Shown: positions 7,843 through 16,835 of the stretch, in pieces
Layout of the letters: each line of letters begins with the position of its first letter
Position numbering within the stretch: the first letter of the stretch is position 1
NCBI GenBank assembly: GCA_964611645.1
Contig: CAZTAO010000001.1
Span: 124,001 to 188,000, forward strand
DNA: 64,000 nucleotides
Reading direction: 5' to 3'
DNA from: CAZTAO01 sp964611645
GTDB taxonomy: Bacteria; Armatimonadota; UBA5829
Notes under the pieces: generated by a model
Seen by the model: only the letters and a program-made list of their open reading frames with translations
Database searches by the model: none
Told to the model about the DNA's origin: nothing
Program-made: the position numbers and the translations under genes

Positions 7843-8041
7843 GCGGAGAAGCGAAGACGGGAATCCGCTAGCCCTGAGTAGCCGCGAGGAACGAGCGGCG
7901 TATCGAAGGGCGGTGTAAGCATCAATCACGATCTTCTGCTCCCGTTACCCTATCCTGTTCATCCTGTATATCCATGTCAATTGAGACTCCGTCGTTCTCG
8001 GTATTGGGTATGATATACCATCAAAGCCATTGGAGACATTC

Positions 8042-8356
8042 ATGAGCCGAATCACCAACCTCTACGAGACCATGGAGTTCCCCAAGCAGGGGATTTTGAG
8101 CAAGACTCTTATTGAGAGCGAATCGGGCGAGATCGATGTCTTCACTCTCCCCAAAGGCCACAAGATCTCCGGCCACACATCCTCCCGCGATGCCGCTGTC
8201 CAAATACTGCGTGGAGAAGCTGAGTGGCTGTTGGGCGAGGAGTGGCACAGAGTCAAAGAGGGCGACACATTCTTCATGGAGAAGGGCCTCATCCACGCCA
8301 TCACTGCCGTTGAAGACTTGGCCTTTATGCTGACGCTGTTTGGGGCGAGGTCCTGA
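8042..8356 (+). CDS. Small cupin-domain protein
   Basis: A 104-residue single-domain cupin. Cupin motif 1 is recognisable around GHKISGHTSSRDAAVQILRGE and motif 2 around GDTFFMEKGLIHAI, but motif 1 has one His spaced differently from the classical HxHx(3-4)E set, so the metal site may be reduced. The start ATG at 8042 has GGAG six bases upstream; a TTG at 8030 is less likely. It stands alone between a repeat array and the convergent pilin-like cluster, whose last gene ends two bases after it. Function unknown; such cupins often bind small ligands or detoxify. Confidence 0.75.
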   Translation: MSRITNLYETMEFPKQGILSKTLIESESGEIDVFTLPKGHKISGHTSSRDAAVQILRGEAEWLLGEEWHRVKEGDTFFMEKGLIHAITAVEDLAFMLTLFGARS

Positions 8357-8357
8357 G

Positions 8358-9206
8358 TCAGCGGGGCTTCTGTGGATTTTCGTCAGGGTAGAATGTAATC
8401 TGGTAATCTTTCAGCCGAGAGCTGGCTATGAACCACTTCACGTGACCGTCGGCGAAGCCTATATTGAGGCCGTATCCGTGTACTTTCAGGTAGGGAGCGC
8501 TGCTGCTAACCCGACCGTCCCAGTCAGGTTGGCTGATGTCTGCAACAATGCTCTCGTCTTCCGGACATAGGGGACAAGACGAAGGCTCCTGATGCCATTC
8601 GAGCAGCGCAATGGTTGAGGCTGGCTCCTTCACGTCCGTGACTTTCATACCGGTCGATATGGGAAACGCCTTTCGTGACTCCACAACATAATCGGTCCCG
8701 CGCTGCGTCAGTCCTTTTCGCTCTTTCGCGTTCAGGTATCTGTAGCGCAAAAACTCCCCGCCCACCGGCCTCAACAAGTTCCGGTTACACACATAATGCA
8801 GCGGCCAGACTGTGCCTGCGGCGCCCTTCTCGTCTGCGGTGGATTTCACATAAAGCCCGTGTCCCCGTTGTGCGGGGCAGCGCCACGTAGTGCGAGGATT
8901 CCTCTGCTCGCCGGAAGAGGTCTTCCCCAGATAGGGGTCAAGAAGATTCACGATGGTCTGCGTAACCTGCCGGTTGGTCACCTCCGACCCATTGCACATC
9001 TTCGACGGTGGTAACGTCCCGTCATAATCCTGCGCATATTGCAGCATTGCCATGCCCAGATGCTTCATGTTGCTCGTGCATTGGGGTTGAGATTGGTAGT
9101 CCCAGTTGTTCTTGTACACGCGAAATAGCAGGGTACCCACAAGGATTACGAGGACCGCCCCAATCACCAGCCCCTGACCTACCGTAAGCCCCGACTTCGA
9201 TCCCAT
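8358..9206 (-). CDS. Pilin-like protein with H-X9-DG C-terminal motif, paralogue 1
   Basis: A 282-residue secreted or membrane-anchored protein with one N-terminal membrane helix (residues about 10-32) and a C-terminal HGYGLNIGFADGH, the H-X9-DG motif of pilin-like proteins of Planctomycetota and Armatimonadota. After the helix come CTSNMKHLGMAMLQYAQDY, NLLDPYL, WRCPAQ, a CNRNLLRPVGGE stretch and LEWHQ, shared by the next three genes. The N-terminal sequence SGLTVGQGLV resembles a prepilin peptidase site with Gln in place of Glu at +5. The start ATG at 9206 follows AAGGAGG; a longer reading to 9377 would run through the intergenic region into the next gene and is rejected. It is the last of four tandem copies. 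Confidence 0.75.
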   Translation of the reverse strand: MGSKSGLTVGQGLVIGAVLVILVGTLLFRVYKNNWDYQSQPQCTSNMKHLGMAMLQYAQDYDGTLPPSKMCNGSEVTNRQVTQTIVNLLDPYLGKTSSGEQRNPRTTWRCPAQRGHGLYVKSTADEKGAAGTVWPLHYVCNRNLLRPVGGEFLRYRYLNAKERKGLTQRGTDYVVESRKAFPISTGMKVTDVKEPASTIALLEWHQEPSSCPLCPEDESIVADISQPDWDGRVSSSAPYLKVHGYGLNIGFADGHVKWFIASSRLKDYQITFYPDENPQKPR

Positions 9207-9249
9207 CCGCCTGCCTCCTTGCCTTTGGGAATACCTGTGTCGATCGAAC

Positions 9250-10095
9250 CTATGGCCTGGATGCGGGCACGCCCGGCCACCCTGGCTTCCAAGGCTCGTC
9301 ATCTGGATGAAAGTGGTTTTTGCGATACAGATCGTCAACGGAGCACCAGGAGCCGTGCCCATCCACGAAACAAACATTTATGCCCACAGTATTCGACTTA
9401 TGAAATCCAAGTGAGCGTGGCTTTTCCGCCAGCCGCCGTTGCCAGTCTGAGGAGTCGATGAATGCATTAGGGTGGTCGCCCTTGTGATGCCATTCTATGA
9501 GGGCCAGCGTGTAACCTGGGTCTATGACGTTACTTGTTCTCACTACAGGTGGGCCACTCGCGGCTTTCTCGGGTACAATCTCATAATCCGGTGCTCCCGG
9601 GTTAAGATGCGCTCTTTCCTCCCGACTGAAATACTTGTAGTGTGAGTGCGCGCCACCCATCGGCCTTAGCACGTTCATATTACAGATATACTTCTGTGGC
9701 CATATCGTGCCCACGAGACCGTTGGCGTCAGTCTCATTATTCGTGTAGAGAGCACTACCGGGCTGGGCAGGGCAGTCCCAAAGCCTGTGGGAATCCCAGC
9801 CGCTGCCTGGTTCTGTCAGGTAGGGATCAAGCAGATTCACTACCGTTGCGGTGGCCCGCCGGTTCGTGAGGTCAGAGCCGTGACAGATCACGGACGGCGG
9901 GAGAGTATCATGATAGTCTTGGCTATACTGCAAAATCGCAAGTCCCAACTGCTTCATATTACTCACGCAAGTGGCTGATTTTTGCATTCTTCGCGCGTCT
10001 TGAAACACGGGCCTCAGGATAGCGTAAGTTACCCCTATCATGGCTAGTATTATCAGCACCGCGATGACGCCGACGTTCCTCTTGGCGAGATTCAT
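9250..10095 (-). CDS. Pilin-like protein with H-X9-DG C-terminal motif, paralogue 2
   Basis: A 281-residue paralogue of its neighbours with the same order of blocks: N-terminal helix (about 9-27), CVSNMKQLGLAILQYSQDY, VNLLDPYL, a Cys-Pro-Ala-Gln block, CNMNVLRPMGG, IEWHH and a VGINVCFVDGHGSW terminus. The N terminus MNLAKRNVGVIAVLII has no residue resembling the prepilin Glu(+5), so cleavage by a prepilin peptidase is doubtful. The start ATG at 10095 has AGGAGG ten bases upstream. The long 5' gap (10096-10266) contains an orphan duplicated gene tail at 10201-10264. Function unknown; a pseudopilin or surface protein is the family-level guess. Confidence 0.72.
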   Translation of the reverse strand: MNLAKRNVGVIAVLIILAMIGVTYAILRPVFQDARRMQKSATCVSNMKQLGLAILQYSQDYHDTLPPSVICHGSDLTNRRATATVVNLLDPYLTEPGSGWDSHRLWDCPAQPGSALYTNNETDANGLVGTIWPQKYICNMNVLRPMGGAHSHYKYFSREERAHLNPGAPDYEIVPEKAASGPPVVRTSNVIDPGYTLALIEWHHKGDHPNAFIDSSDWQRRLAEKPRSLGFHKSNTVGINVCFVDGHGSWCSVDDLYRKNHFHPDDEPWKPGWPGVPASRP

Positions 10096-10200
10096 TCCCG
10101 ACCTCCTCTTTGAGATGTCTTGCTTGCCACGCCCTTTGCTATGCGGGAACGTCGAACAGCACGGACCGCTGACTTCTGCACTCACGAGCAGCTCCCAACC

Positions 10201-10264
10201 CTAGCGCTCCCGCTTCTCATCCGGGTAGAACATCTCGCCTTTCACGTCCATAACCTGCCTCCCT
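10201..10264 (-). pseudogene. Orphan 3' tail of a lost pilin-like paralogue
   Basis: These 64 bases match 11052-11115, the 3' end of paralogue 4, with a single mismatch (base 10238 against 11089). They would encode the last residues MDVKGEMFYPDEKRER and a stop. The copy starts two bases after the stop of paralogue 3 and has no gene body, so it looks like a leftover of unequal recombination among the tandem copies. It retains GGGAGG and an ATG, so a 16-residue peptide could still be made, but there is no sign that it is used. Confidence 0.75.
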
Positions 10265-10266
10265 CG

Positions 10267-11034
10267 CTAGTGTCTTTCATCTGGATAGAAGAACCCATAG
10301 TCGCCTGCGCTGAATGGATCGTAATAGGCGTTGCCTGCCGCGTAGCACGCGTGAATCCCCCGAGGGTGTATCTTGAGAAACTCCGAGTCTGATCTCTGGC
10401 GCTCATTCCATCCTCTGCTGCCTATGGATATGTCGGGACTCGATCCATCCTGATGCCACTCGATAATGCAGATCAGTGAGCTTGGCTGTTCAATGTCCGC
10501 GACTCTTACGGGTCTGAAAGGTGTGCCGGCTTTGGATATGACAAACCCTTCAGATTCCGGCCCCGCTGCGGCTCTTTCAGATGCATTCAGATAGCGATAG
10601 CGCGAGAACTCTCCGCCCATCGGCCTCAGCAGGTTCCTATTGCAGGTAAAGTGCATCGGCCAAATAGTGCCTGCTATGCCGTCGGCGTCAGATTCCGGCT
10701 TCACATAAAGGCTGTTACCTTTCTGGGCAGGACATCGCCAGGAGCGGCGGTCATTGTGGAGATACGGATCGAGCAGGTTTACGATGGTCTGAGTGGCTTG
10801 TCTGCTATTTGGATCTGTGCTGGCGCATGTCTTGGAGGCCGGGTAGGTCCAGTCGTAGTCATCCGCATACTGCAGCACGGCCGTACCCAGGCGCTTGATA
10901 TTGCTCAAGCACGCGAACTCTGATTCAGTTCTGCTCCTTTTGACCAATGAAGGTACAAGAATGAACGCCACCGCGGCAACTATCGCCACGATCAGCACAG
11001 CCTTCAGCGCAAGACCACCAGACTTCGACCCCAT
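10267..11034 (-). CDS. Pilin-like protein with H-X9-DG C-terminal motif, paralogue 3
   Basis: A 255-residue paralogue, somewhat shorter than its neighbours. Helix about residues 8-28; then CLSNIKRLGTAVLQYADDY, VNLLDPYL, WRCPAQKG, CNRNLLRPMGGE, IEWHQ. The C terminus differs: the block reads HPRGIHACYAAGNAYYD, so the DGH of H-X9-DG is replaced by AGN. The putative peptidase site SGGLALKAV lacks the Glu. The start ATG at 11034 follows GGGAGG. The loss of the C-terminal signature together with the orphan tail right behind its stop suggests that its 3' end was reshaped by recombination. Confidence 0.7.
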   Translation of the reverse strand: MGSKSGGLALKAVLIVAIVAAVAFILVPSLVKRSRTESEFACLSNIKRLGTAVLQYADDYDWTYPASKTCASTDPNSRQATQTIVNLLDPYLHNDRRSWRCPAQKGNSLYVKPESDADGIAGTIWPMHFTCNRNLLRPMGGEFSRYRYLNASERAAAGPESEGFVISKAGTPFRPVRVADIEQPSSLICIIEWHQDGSSPDISIGSRGWNERQRSDSEFLKIHPRGIHACYAAGNAYYDPFSAGDYGFFYPDERH

Positions 11035-11051
11035 CACCCTGCCTCCCTACT

Positions 11052-11885
11052 CTAGCGCTCCCGCTTCTCATCCGGGTAGAACATCTCGACTTTCACGTCC
11101 ATAACCTGCCTCCCTGTCGCGTGGCCATCGGCGTAACATAGGAAAAGGAAGTCACTTACTTGTGCATTTGCTCGTGGACGGTCCATAACAAAGTGGACAG
11201 CGAGGGACTTGGCATCTTCTTCCATCCGGCGATCCCAGGTCTGGGCGTCGATACATGCGTCGGGGCTGTCGCCGGTCTGATGCCAGTCTAGAAAAGCCAG
11301 AGTGTGAGCCGAGTCTTCAACATCCTTTGTCCTTACAGGTTCGGTGAGCGCGGTGCCATCCGAGGCAAGGGCAAAGGTCGGCGAGCCTGGTTGCTTCTTT
11401 GCGCGCTCAGCTTTGCTCAGATACCGGTAATGTGAGTATACTCCACCCATCGGCCTAAGCAGGTTCATGTTGCACACGTAGTGCAGTGGCCATACGGTTC
11501 CTGCGACGGCGCGCCCGTCTGATTCCGGCTTCACATATAGGCCATGACCGCGCTGGGAGGGGCAGCGCCATAGTCTACGGGAGTACCCTGGCCTCTTGTT
11601 TCTTCCCAGATACGGGTCAAGGAAGTTCACGATGGTTAGGGTGGCTTGCTGGTCTGAGATATCCGTGCCGAGGCACGTCTTGGACGGCGGGAACGTTTCA
11701 TGATAGTCGTGGGAATACTGCAAGATTGCCAAGCCCAACTGCTTCATATTGCTCAAACAATGGTTTCTCGCCCCGTACTCCCGGTTGTACCTGTTCGCCG
11801 GAGCCAAAAGCACGGCCACCACGACGACGGTAATCGCCACAGCCACAAGCCCTTCGGCAACAGAGATTCCAGGTTTTAGTCTCAT
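11052..11885 (-). CDS. Pilin-like protein with H-X9-DG-type C terminus, paralogue 4
   Basis: A 277-residue paralogue and the first of the tandem set in transcription order. Its N terminus, KPGISVAEGLVAVAITVVVV, is the only one of the four that keeps a prepilin-like site: Gly at -1 and Glu at +5 followed by a hydrophobic stretch. Downstream blocks match the other copies (CLSNMKQLGLAILQYSHDY, NFLDPYLG, WRCPSQRGHGLYVK, CNMNLLRPMGG, LDWHQ). Near the C terminus it has FLFLCYADGHATG. The start ATG at 11885 has GGAGG seven bases upstream. The four genes form a likely operon downstream of, and in line with, the UPF0182 gene (23-base gap). Confidence 0.75.
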   Translation of the reverse strand: MRLKPGISVAEGLVAVAITVVVVAVLLAPANRYNREYGARNHCLSNMKQLGLAILQYSHDYHETFPPSKTCLGTDISDQQATLTIVNFLDPYLGRNKRPGYSRRLWRCPSQRGHGLYVKPESDGRAVAGTVWPLHYVCNMNLLRPMGGVYSHYRYLSKAERAKKQPGSPTFALASDGTALTEPVRTKDVEDSAHTLAFLDWHQTGDSPDACIDAQTWDRRMEEDAKSLAVHFVMDRPRANAQVSDFLFLCYADGHATGRQVMDVKVEMFYPDEKRER

Positions 11886-11908
11886 CCGCCTACCTCCCCC
11901 AACAAGCC

Positions 11909-14689
11909 CTACTTCGCCGCGGACCTTAGCGACTCCAGGGTGCTTTTTAGTTCTTTCATTCGGGAGCCGTATTCGGCCCAGTCGCCTCGGCGGATGGCTT
12001 CCTGCGCGCGGTCGTAGCTGGAGGCCGCCTGGTCGATGAGTTGACGCACCACAGGCTTGCCCGGCCCCGCGGGCTGCCCTCCTGCCGTGGCTGTCGATAC
12101 CGACGCCCCGCCCGCGGGCGCGACCGTCTTCACCGAAACCCCGACCACCTCAGCCAAAGCCTCCGCCAGAGTCGGTTGCATGGAGACCCTGTCACCTAAG
12201 ACGACGATGACCCGCTTTAGTTCCGGAATCTTGGTCGAGACCGATTCCAGGTAGACAGGCATCACGTACAGCAACGAGGTGTCTATCGGGATCACCAGCA
12301 GGTTGCCGGTGCTGACCTGCGACCCAGACTGGTCCCAAAGCGATATCTGCTGGGATATGAGCGTGTCCTGGTTGGCCCGGGCGGCTATCTGGCCCGGCCC
12401 CGCAATGTTCTTGCGCTGCGGGAAGTTGAACAACACCAGCCGACCGTAGTCACCTTGGTCGCACTTCGCGCACATCCAACTCACCATGTTGGTCTTATTG
12501 GCGCGGTTGAACGGGATCATGAGGATAAATTCCTCGCTATCGCCGTTGGGCAGCTTCATGGTTACATAGTAAGGTTCCATCTCGCCGCCCTCGCGCAACT
12601 GCCCCAGCCTCGCCTTGTCCGGTACCTGCCACAGGTCGCTCTTGTGGTAGAAGACGGTCGGGTCGGTCATGTGGTAGGTGGCATATACATCCGCCTGTAT
12701 CCTGAAAAGGTCCTCAGGGTAGCGAACGTGGTCCAGCAGTTCCTTGGGCATCTCAGTCATCGGCTTGAACACCCCGGGGAACATCTTCTGGTATGTCTGG
12801 ATGATCGGGTCTGGGGATGGCCGGTCATTGATGTAGGCATTCATCTCACCGGTATAGGCGTTGATGACCAGCTTCGCGGAGTTGCGGATGTAGTTGAGGC
12901 CCGAGCCACCTTCCTGTCCTAGCTTGTAGGAGTATGGATACATATCCGATGTGGTGTAGGCGTCCAGGATGTAGTAAAGGCTGCCGTCTACGGTCACCAG
13001 GTACGGGTCACGGTCGAAAGACAGCACCGGCAGAAGTTTCTTCGCCATCTCAGTAATACGGCGGGTGTAGAGTATCCTGGTCTCGGATGTGTAGTTCTTG
13101 TTGAGCAGGATATTGATGTCGGAGAGCTGGACGGCATATAGCAGCCGCCGCCACAGGTTGCCCACCCACACCCCGCTGTTGCCGGTGTAGATTGTGGTCT
13201 CGGTGGTGCTGCCGGTCGGGTAGTCGAACTCAGGCGTGCTGGTCTTCACAAACACGTGCGAACTGGTCATTTCCCCGTAGTAGATCTGTGGGTTCTTGAT
13301 CTCCAGGCTGGTGTTGGATTTGGGCGGGATGTCGTTCACAAAGAACTTGGGCATCCCTTCTGAGCTCACTTCATTTACCGGGCTCATAACGTAGCCGTAG
13401 CCGTGAGTGTATTGGAAGTGGCGGTTGACCCAGGTCTGCGAATCCATTGGCAGCGCGTCCTGGTCAAGCTCTCTTGCCCCAAGCCACACCTGCCTGTAGC
13501 TCTTGTCCCCGGTGGTTGGGTCGGTGAGCCAGTAGCGGTCCACATCGGCGTCCGGGAACTGATAGTACTGCTGGATGGTCTGGATCTGGGAGTATGCTTC
13601 CTGTATGTGCTGGGGGTCCCAGAGCCGGATATTCTGGATGGTTGCCAGGTTGCTGCCGATCTGATCCGTGGAGAGGGTTGTGTCCGCCGGGAACTCCCGC
13701 GCCGCAACATCGGTCAACCCGTAGGCCTTTTGGGTAGCGGTGATTGCCCTGGATATGAACTCTCGCTCGCGAGCCTGCTCGTTAGGCTTCACAACCAGCC
13801 CCTGCACCGCAGCCGGGTAGACCCCAAGCATAAGTATCGACAGGCCGACCAGCCCTCCGAATGACCATGCCACCGGCTTGATGGAGTCCCGCTTGCACGA
13901 GGCAAGCACAACTATCGCTCCGAGCACCGTCGCCACCAGCAGAACCCACAGACCCGGCAGGGTTGCATGGACGTCGGCGTAGCTCGCCCCGTAGAACAAG
14001 CTGCCCTGCCGCAGCCCCAGCACCGCCATGTCAAGCAGGTATCCGCCCGCCTTCAGCAGGAACATCGCGGCAATCAGGATCGAAAGGTGAACTCTCGCCT
14101 TGGGATGCACCCGGAGCCGGGTCCCGCCGTTGGTCATCCCAATGCCTTCCTCTGCATAGTAGAGAGCGGCAGTGGCGACGGCGGAAAGAAACAGCGCCAT
14201 AAACAGCCAGTAATACAGCTTCGACAGGAACGGCATTGTGAACACATAGAAAGCGATGTCCCTGCCATAGAGCGGGTCAAGGATGCCGAACTGCGTTGGG
14301 TTGAGGAACTTGAGCCAGTCCTGCCAGAACGCAGCCGAGTTGAACCCGACGAATATCGAGACCAGCACGCTGCCCACGAATATGACTATCCCGACCCCTC
14401 GCCGCGCCAGTTTCCCAAGCCGCTCAAGCAGTCTCTGCTCGAATAACGACTTCGGAGGGGCCGGAACCAGCCGCTTGGCCAGCCACAGATTGCCGTAGAT
14501 GATGGCCAGGAACAGCAGGCCTGATAGCAGCCCGAGTTTGATCTGAGACATCAGTATTGTGGTGAACACCACGCTGTAGCTGTGGGAATCGAACCACAAC
14601 CAGTCGGTATACAGTCCCACCAACCCCTTACCGAATAGAATCAGCAGAACCGCCACAAAGATAATCGTCCGCCCAACACGCTTTGCCAT
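11909..14689 (-). CDS. UPF0182 family integral membrane protein (COG1615)
   Basis: A 926-residue membrane protein with about seven hydrophobic helices in the first 320 residues and a large extracytoplasmic domain after them. Family hallmarks include WFDSHSYSVVF in the first loop, the AFYVFTMPFL segment, YGLTDVAAREFPAD, IRLWDPQHIQEAYSQIQ, HGYGYVMSPVN, YTGEMNAYINDRPDP-like sequence and ARANQDTLISQQ. The C-terminal 90 residues are an Ala/Gly-rich linker and a helical region with RAQEAIRRGDWAEYG, often seen at the end of this family. The family is found in Actinobacteria, cyanobacteria and others and has no established function. The start ATG at 14689 follows AGGAGGAAC. A strong hairpin at 14712-14738 lies just upstream. 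Confidence 0.92.
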   Translation of the reverse strand: MAKRVGRTIIFVAVLLILFGKGLVGLYTDWLWFDSHSYSVVFTTILMSQIKLGLLSGLLFLAIIYGNLWLAKRLVPAPPKSLFEQRLLERLGKLARRGVGIVIFVGSVLVSIFVGFNSAAFWQDWLKFLNPTQFGILDPLYGRDIAFYVFTMPFLSKLYYWLFMALFLSAVATAALYYAEEGIGMTNGGTRLRVHPKARVHLSILIAAMFLLKAGGYLLDMAVLGLRQGSLFYGASYADVHATLPGLWVLLVATVLGAIVVLASCKRDSIKPVAWSFGGLVGLSILMLGVYPAAVQGLVVKPNEQAREREFISRAITATQKAYGLTDVAAREFPADTTLSTDQIGSNLATIQNIRLWDPQHIQEAYSQIQTIQQYYQFPDADVDRYWLTDPTTGDKSYRQVWLGARELDQDALPMDSQTWVNRHFQYTHGYGYVMSPVNEVSSEGMPKFFVNDIPPKSNTSLEIKNPQIYYGEMTSSHVFVKTSTPEFDYPTGSTTETTIYTGNSGVWVGNLWRRLLYAVQLSDINILLNKNYTSETRILYTRRITEMAKKLLPVLSFDRDPYLVTVDGSLYYILDAYTTSDMYPYSYKLGQEGGSGLNYIRNSAKLVINAYTGEMNAYINDRPSPDPIIQTYQKMFPGVFKPMTEMPKELLDHVRYPEDLFRIQADVYATYHMTDPTVFYHKSDLWQVPDKARLGQLREGGEMEPYYVTMKLPNGDSEEFILMIPFNRANKTNMVSWMCAKCDQGDYGRLVLFNFPQRKNIAGPGQIAARANQDTLISQQISLWDQSGSQVSTGNLLVIPIDTSLLYVMPVYLESVSTKIPELKRVIVVLGDRVSMQPTLAEALAEVVGVSVKTVAPAGGASVSTATAGGQPAGPGKPVVRQLIDQAASSYDRAQEAIRRGDWAEYGSRMKELKSTLESLRSAAK

Positions 14690-14711
14690 TGCCCTGTTCC
14701 TCCTGTTGACT

Positions 14712-14738
14712 CCCTCTCCCCGGCCCCCGGGGAGAGGG
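14712..14738. repeat. Perfect 12-bp hairpin with 3-base loop, CCCTCTCC family
   Basis: Arm CCCTCTCCCCGG (14712-14723), loop CCC, complementary arm 14727-14738, followed by TTGGGGTGAGGGG. This is the widespread dispersed repeat type CCCTCTCC...GGAGAGGG-GGGTGAGGG. It lies between the folC stop and the UPF0182 start and could also act as a transcription barrier, though no T-run follows. Confidence 0.8.
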
Positions 14739-14771
14739 TTGGGGTGAGGGGAAGAGACAATCCCTTTGGAT

Positions 14772-16082
14772 CTACTCGTAGTCCCTCGGCACCTCGCCGA
14801 TTGTGTAAAACGAACCCGTCACCAACACCAGATCATTCGGTCCGGCCAACTGCATCGCTCGCCCAACGGCCTCAGGTACATCCGCGACAGACTCCACCTT
14901 GCGGCAGTACCTCCACGCGGTTTCCGCGACCATCTCAAACGGCACAGCTTTGTCCCACCTGGACTTGGTCGCAATCACAGTGTCCGCCATCGGCCCGAGT
15001 ATGCTCAGCACGCCGTCGATGGAGTGGCCGTCGGTCATCCCTATCACCAGATACATCTTATCATAAGCATACTCGCGCTTGACCGCCAGTGCAAGCGCGG
15101 CGGCGGCGTGGGGATTGTGCGCGCCGTCTATCACCACTGTGGGCTTGTGGTGAATGACCTCCAGCCTGCCGGGGATATACGCCTTGGCCAACCCGGCGGC
15201 GATGGAGTCCCGATGGATCACCAGCCCAAACCGCTTCAGCGCCAGAATGGCCGCCACGGCCATCGCGGCGTTGGTCTTCTGGAACTGCCCGCGCAGCCCC
15301 AGCCTCAGGTTCCTGTATGAGGACTCGGGCGTGATTACCGATAGCGCCCCATCCTGCTCTTTGTATGATACCCTCATATCGGCGGAGCAAGACGATTTGG
15401 GCTTCTCGCTGGATTCTATCACCTGCCAAAGTACTGCCCCGGCTTCGCGGCATTTGTCGCAGATAACTCTCCAAGGTCCCGGTTCGGTAACGGCGGTCAC
15501 CATAGTCGCCCCGGTCTTCACGATCCCGCTCTTCTCTGCCGCTATCTTCTCCAGGGTATTGCCGAGGCGGTCGGTGTGGTCAAGCCCGATGCTGGTGATC
15601 ACACCGACCAGCGGCTTCACAATGTTGGTTGCGTCGAGCCTGCCCCCCATCCCGACTTCCATCACCGCGAAGTCCACCTTCTCATCGGCGAAGTAGAGGT
15701 AGGCGGCCATGGTCTTGGCCTCAAACTCGGTGACGCTCCCCAAGCCACTCGCCTCGATGTCTTCGGCAAACGGCCTGATCATGGAAATGGTCCGCGCGAA
15801 GTCCGCCTCGGAAATGGGAACTCGGTCTATCTGGATGCGTTCCTTGAGGTCGTACACGTATGGCGAGGTGTACAGCCCCACCCGGTATCCTGCCTCGTTG
15901 AGGATGGATGCGATGAAAGTAGCGGTGGAGCCTTTGCCGTTGGTTCCGGCGACGTGGATCACGCGGAACTTGTCCTGAGGGTTGCCGAACGCCTTCGCCA
16001 ACGCAAGAGTCCGGTCCAGGCCAAAGTGGATCCCAAACCGCAACAACCCCGAAAGATAGCTGACAGATTCCTGGTAGTTCAT
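14772..16082 (-). CDS. folC: Bifunctional folylpolyglutamate synthase/dihydrofolate synthase
   Basis: A 436-residue Mur-ligase-fold enzyme that adds glutamate to dihydropteroate or folates with ATP. The P-loop VAGTNGKGST is near residue 45, followed by TSPYVYDLKERI, the EVGMGGRLDATN motif with the catalytic acidic and substrate-binding residues, TSIGLDHTDRLG and the C-terminal domain entry VVIDGAHNPHA. Length and motif order are normal for FolC. The start ATG at 16082 is the first Met before NYQESVSYL, a typical FolC N terminus. Other folate genes are absent nearby. Confidence 0.95.
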   Translation of the reverse strand: MNYQESVSYLSGLLRFGIHFGLDRTLALAKAFGNPQDKFRVIHVAGTNGKGSTATFIASILNEAGYRVGLYTSPYVYDLKERIQIDRVPISEADFARTISMIRPFAEDIEASGLGSVTEFEAKTMAAYLYFADEKVDFAVMEVGMGGRLDATNIVKPLVGVITSIGLDHTDRLGNTLEKIAAEKSGIVKTGATMVTAVTEPGPWRVICDKCREAGAVLWQVIESSEKPKSSCSADMRVSYKEQDGALSVITPESSYRNLRLGLRGQFQKTNAAMAVAAILALKRFGLVIHRDSIAAGLAKAYIPGRLEVIHHKPTVVIDGAHNPHAAAALALAVKREYAYDKMYLVIGMTDGHSIDGVLSILGPMADTVIATKSRWDKAVPFEMVAETAWRYCRKVESVADVPEAVGRAMQLAGPNDLVLVTGSFYTIGEVPRDYE

Positions 16083-16117
16083 AGCGCCCCTACCAGTCTA
16101 CCCATACCAGCGGAATC

Positions 16118-16150
16118 CCCTCTCCTGGGGGAGAGGGCTAGGGTGAGGGC
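16118..16150. repeat. Short hairpin of the CCCTCTCC repeat family
   Basis: Arms CCCTCTCC (16118-16125) and GGAGAGGG (16130-16137) with loop TGGG, followed by CTAGGGTGAGGGC. Same family as 14712-14738. It lies between folC and the upstream hypothetical gene. Confidence 0.75.
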
Positions 16151-16202
16151 GCAGCGTACGGCAGACAGTTTGGCCCCCGAAAGAACCGTGTAGGATAGGC
16201 AG

Positions 16203-16835
16203 TTAAGCAAGGGCTTCAAGGAAAGCAGCGATTTCATGTTGGATGTAGTTGTAGGCGGCGTCCATCTTCTCCTCGACGCGGCCCAGGTCCCGGAAAGGTT
16301 CCGGGTGCTGGATGTCCAGCTCGACATAGAGCCTGCTCAGGTCTCCGAAGAACGGCTCGATGCGCAGGTCGTGAACTCCGTCCCGGTGCAGGACCACCCG
16401 TATCCCGGACCCCCGCCTGCCGTCGCCCAACTGGTCGAGCGCATCCTGGATATGGCTGAAAGCCGCGCGCTCCAGCAACTGCGCCGCGTTCTGTTCGCCA
16501 GTCATAGGCAGAAACGCAGTCATCTTTACTCCTAGCGTGCCGAACTCCGGTATCTGTAAGCGAGCTTGGGCTGCGGCAAATAGGTCGACGCTTTTGCGCT
16601 TCACTGCCTCGAAGTATTCCATCTGGTCATTGACCTGGAGACGGGTGGCCTGGATGAAGAAGTCGGATTCCGGGTTGGCCATCCGAGCCCCGTCCGGCAG
16701 ATGCTGCAGGCTCTGGAACGGGTATCTTTCGGTCACATCCGCGTAGATCTTGTTGATTATGTTATGCTGCAAAGGCACAGGCGGGAACACTATCCCCGCG
16801 GTCAGCCTGTGGCAAGTCAGAAGTTCCGTTTTCAT
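16203..16835 (-). CDS. Hypothetical protein, 210 aa
   Basis: I do not recognise this gene with certainty. It encodes a soluble protein with no signal peptide or membrane segment. The start ATG at 16835 has GGGGGAG eight bases upstream; a longer reading to 16883 is less likely. The region FPPVPLQHNIINKIYADVTE, followed by repeated references to sheet-like segments (ESDFFIQATRLQV, GIRVVLHRDGVHDLRIEPFF, LYVELDIQHPEPF) and a helical C terminus, faintly resembles the TIGR04255-type sporadic family, but this cannot be verified. It is divergent from the GH4 gene, with the hairpin cassette 16926-17103 between them. Confidence 0.6.
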   Translation of the reverse strand: MKTELLTCHRLTAGIVFPPVPLQHNIINKIYADVTERYPFQSLQHLPDGARMANPESDFFIQATRLQVNDQMEYFEAVKRKSVDLFAAAQARLQIPEFGTLGVKMTAFLPMTGEQNAAQLLERAAFSHIQDALDQLGDGRRGSGIRVVLHRDGVHDLRIEPFFGDLSRLYVELDIQHPEPFRDLGRVEEKMDAAYNYIQHEIAAFLEALA

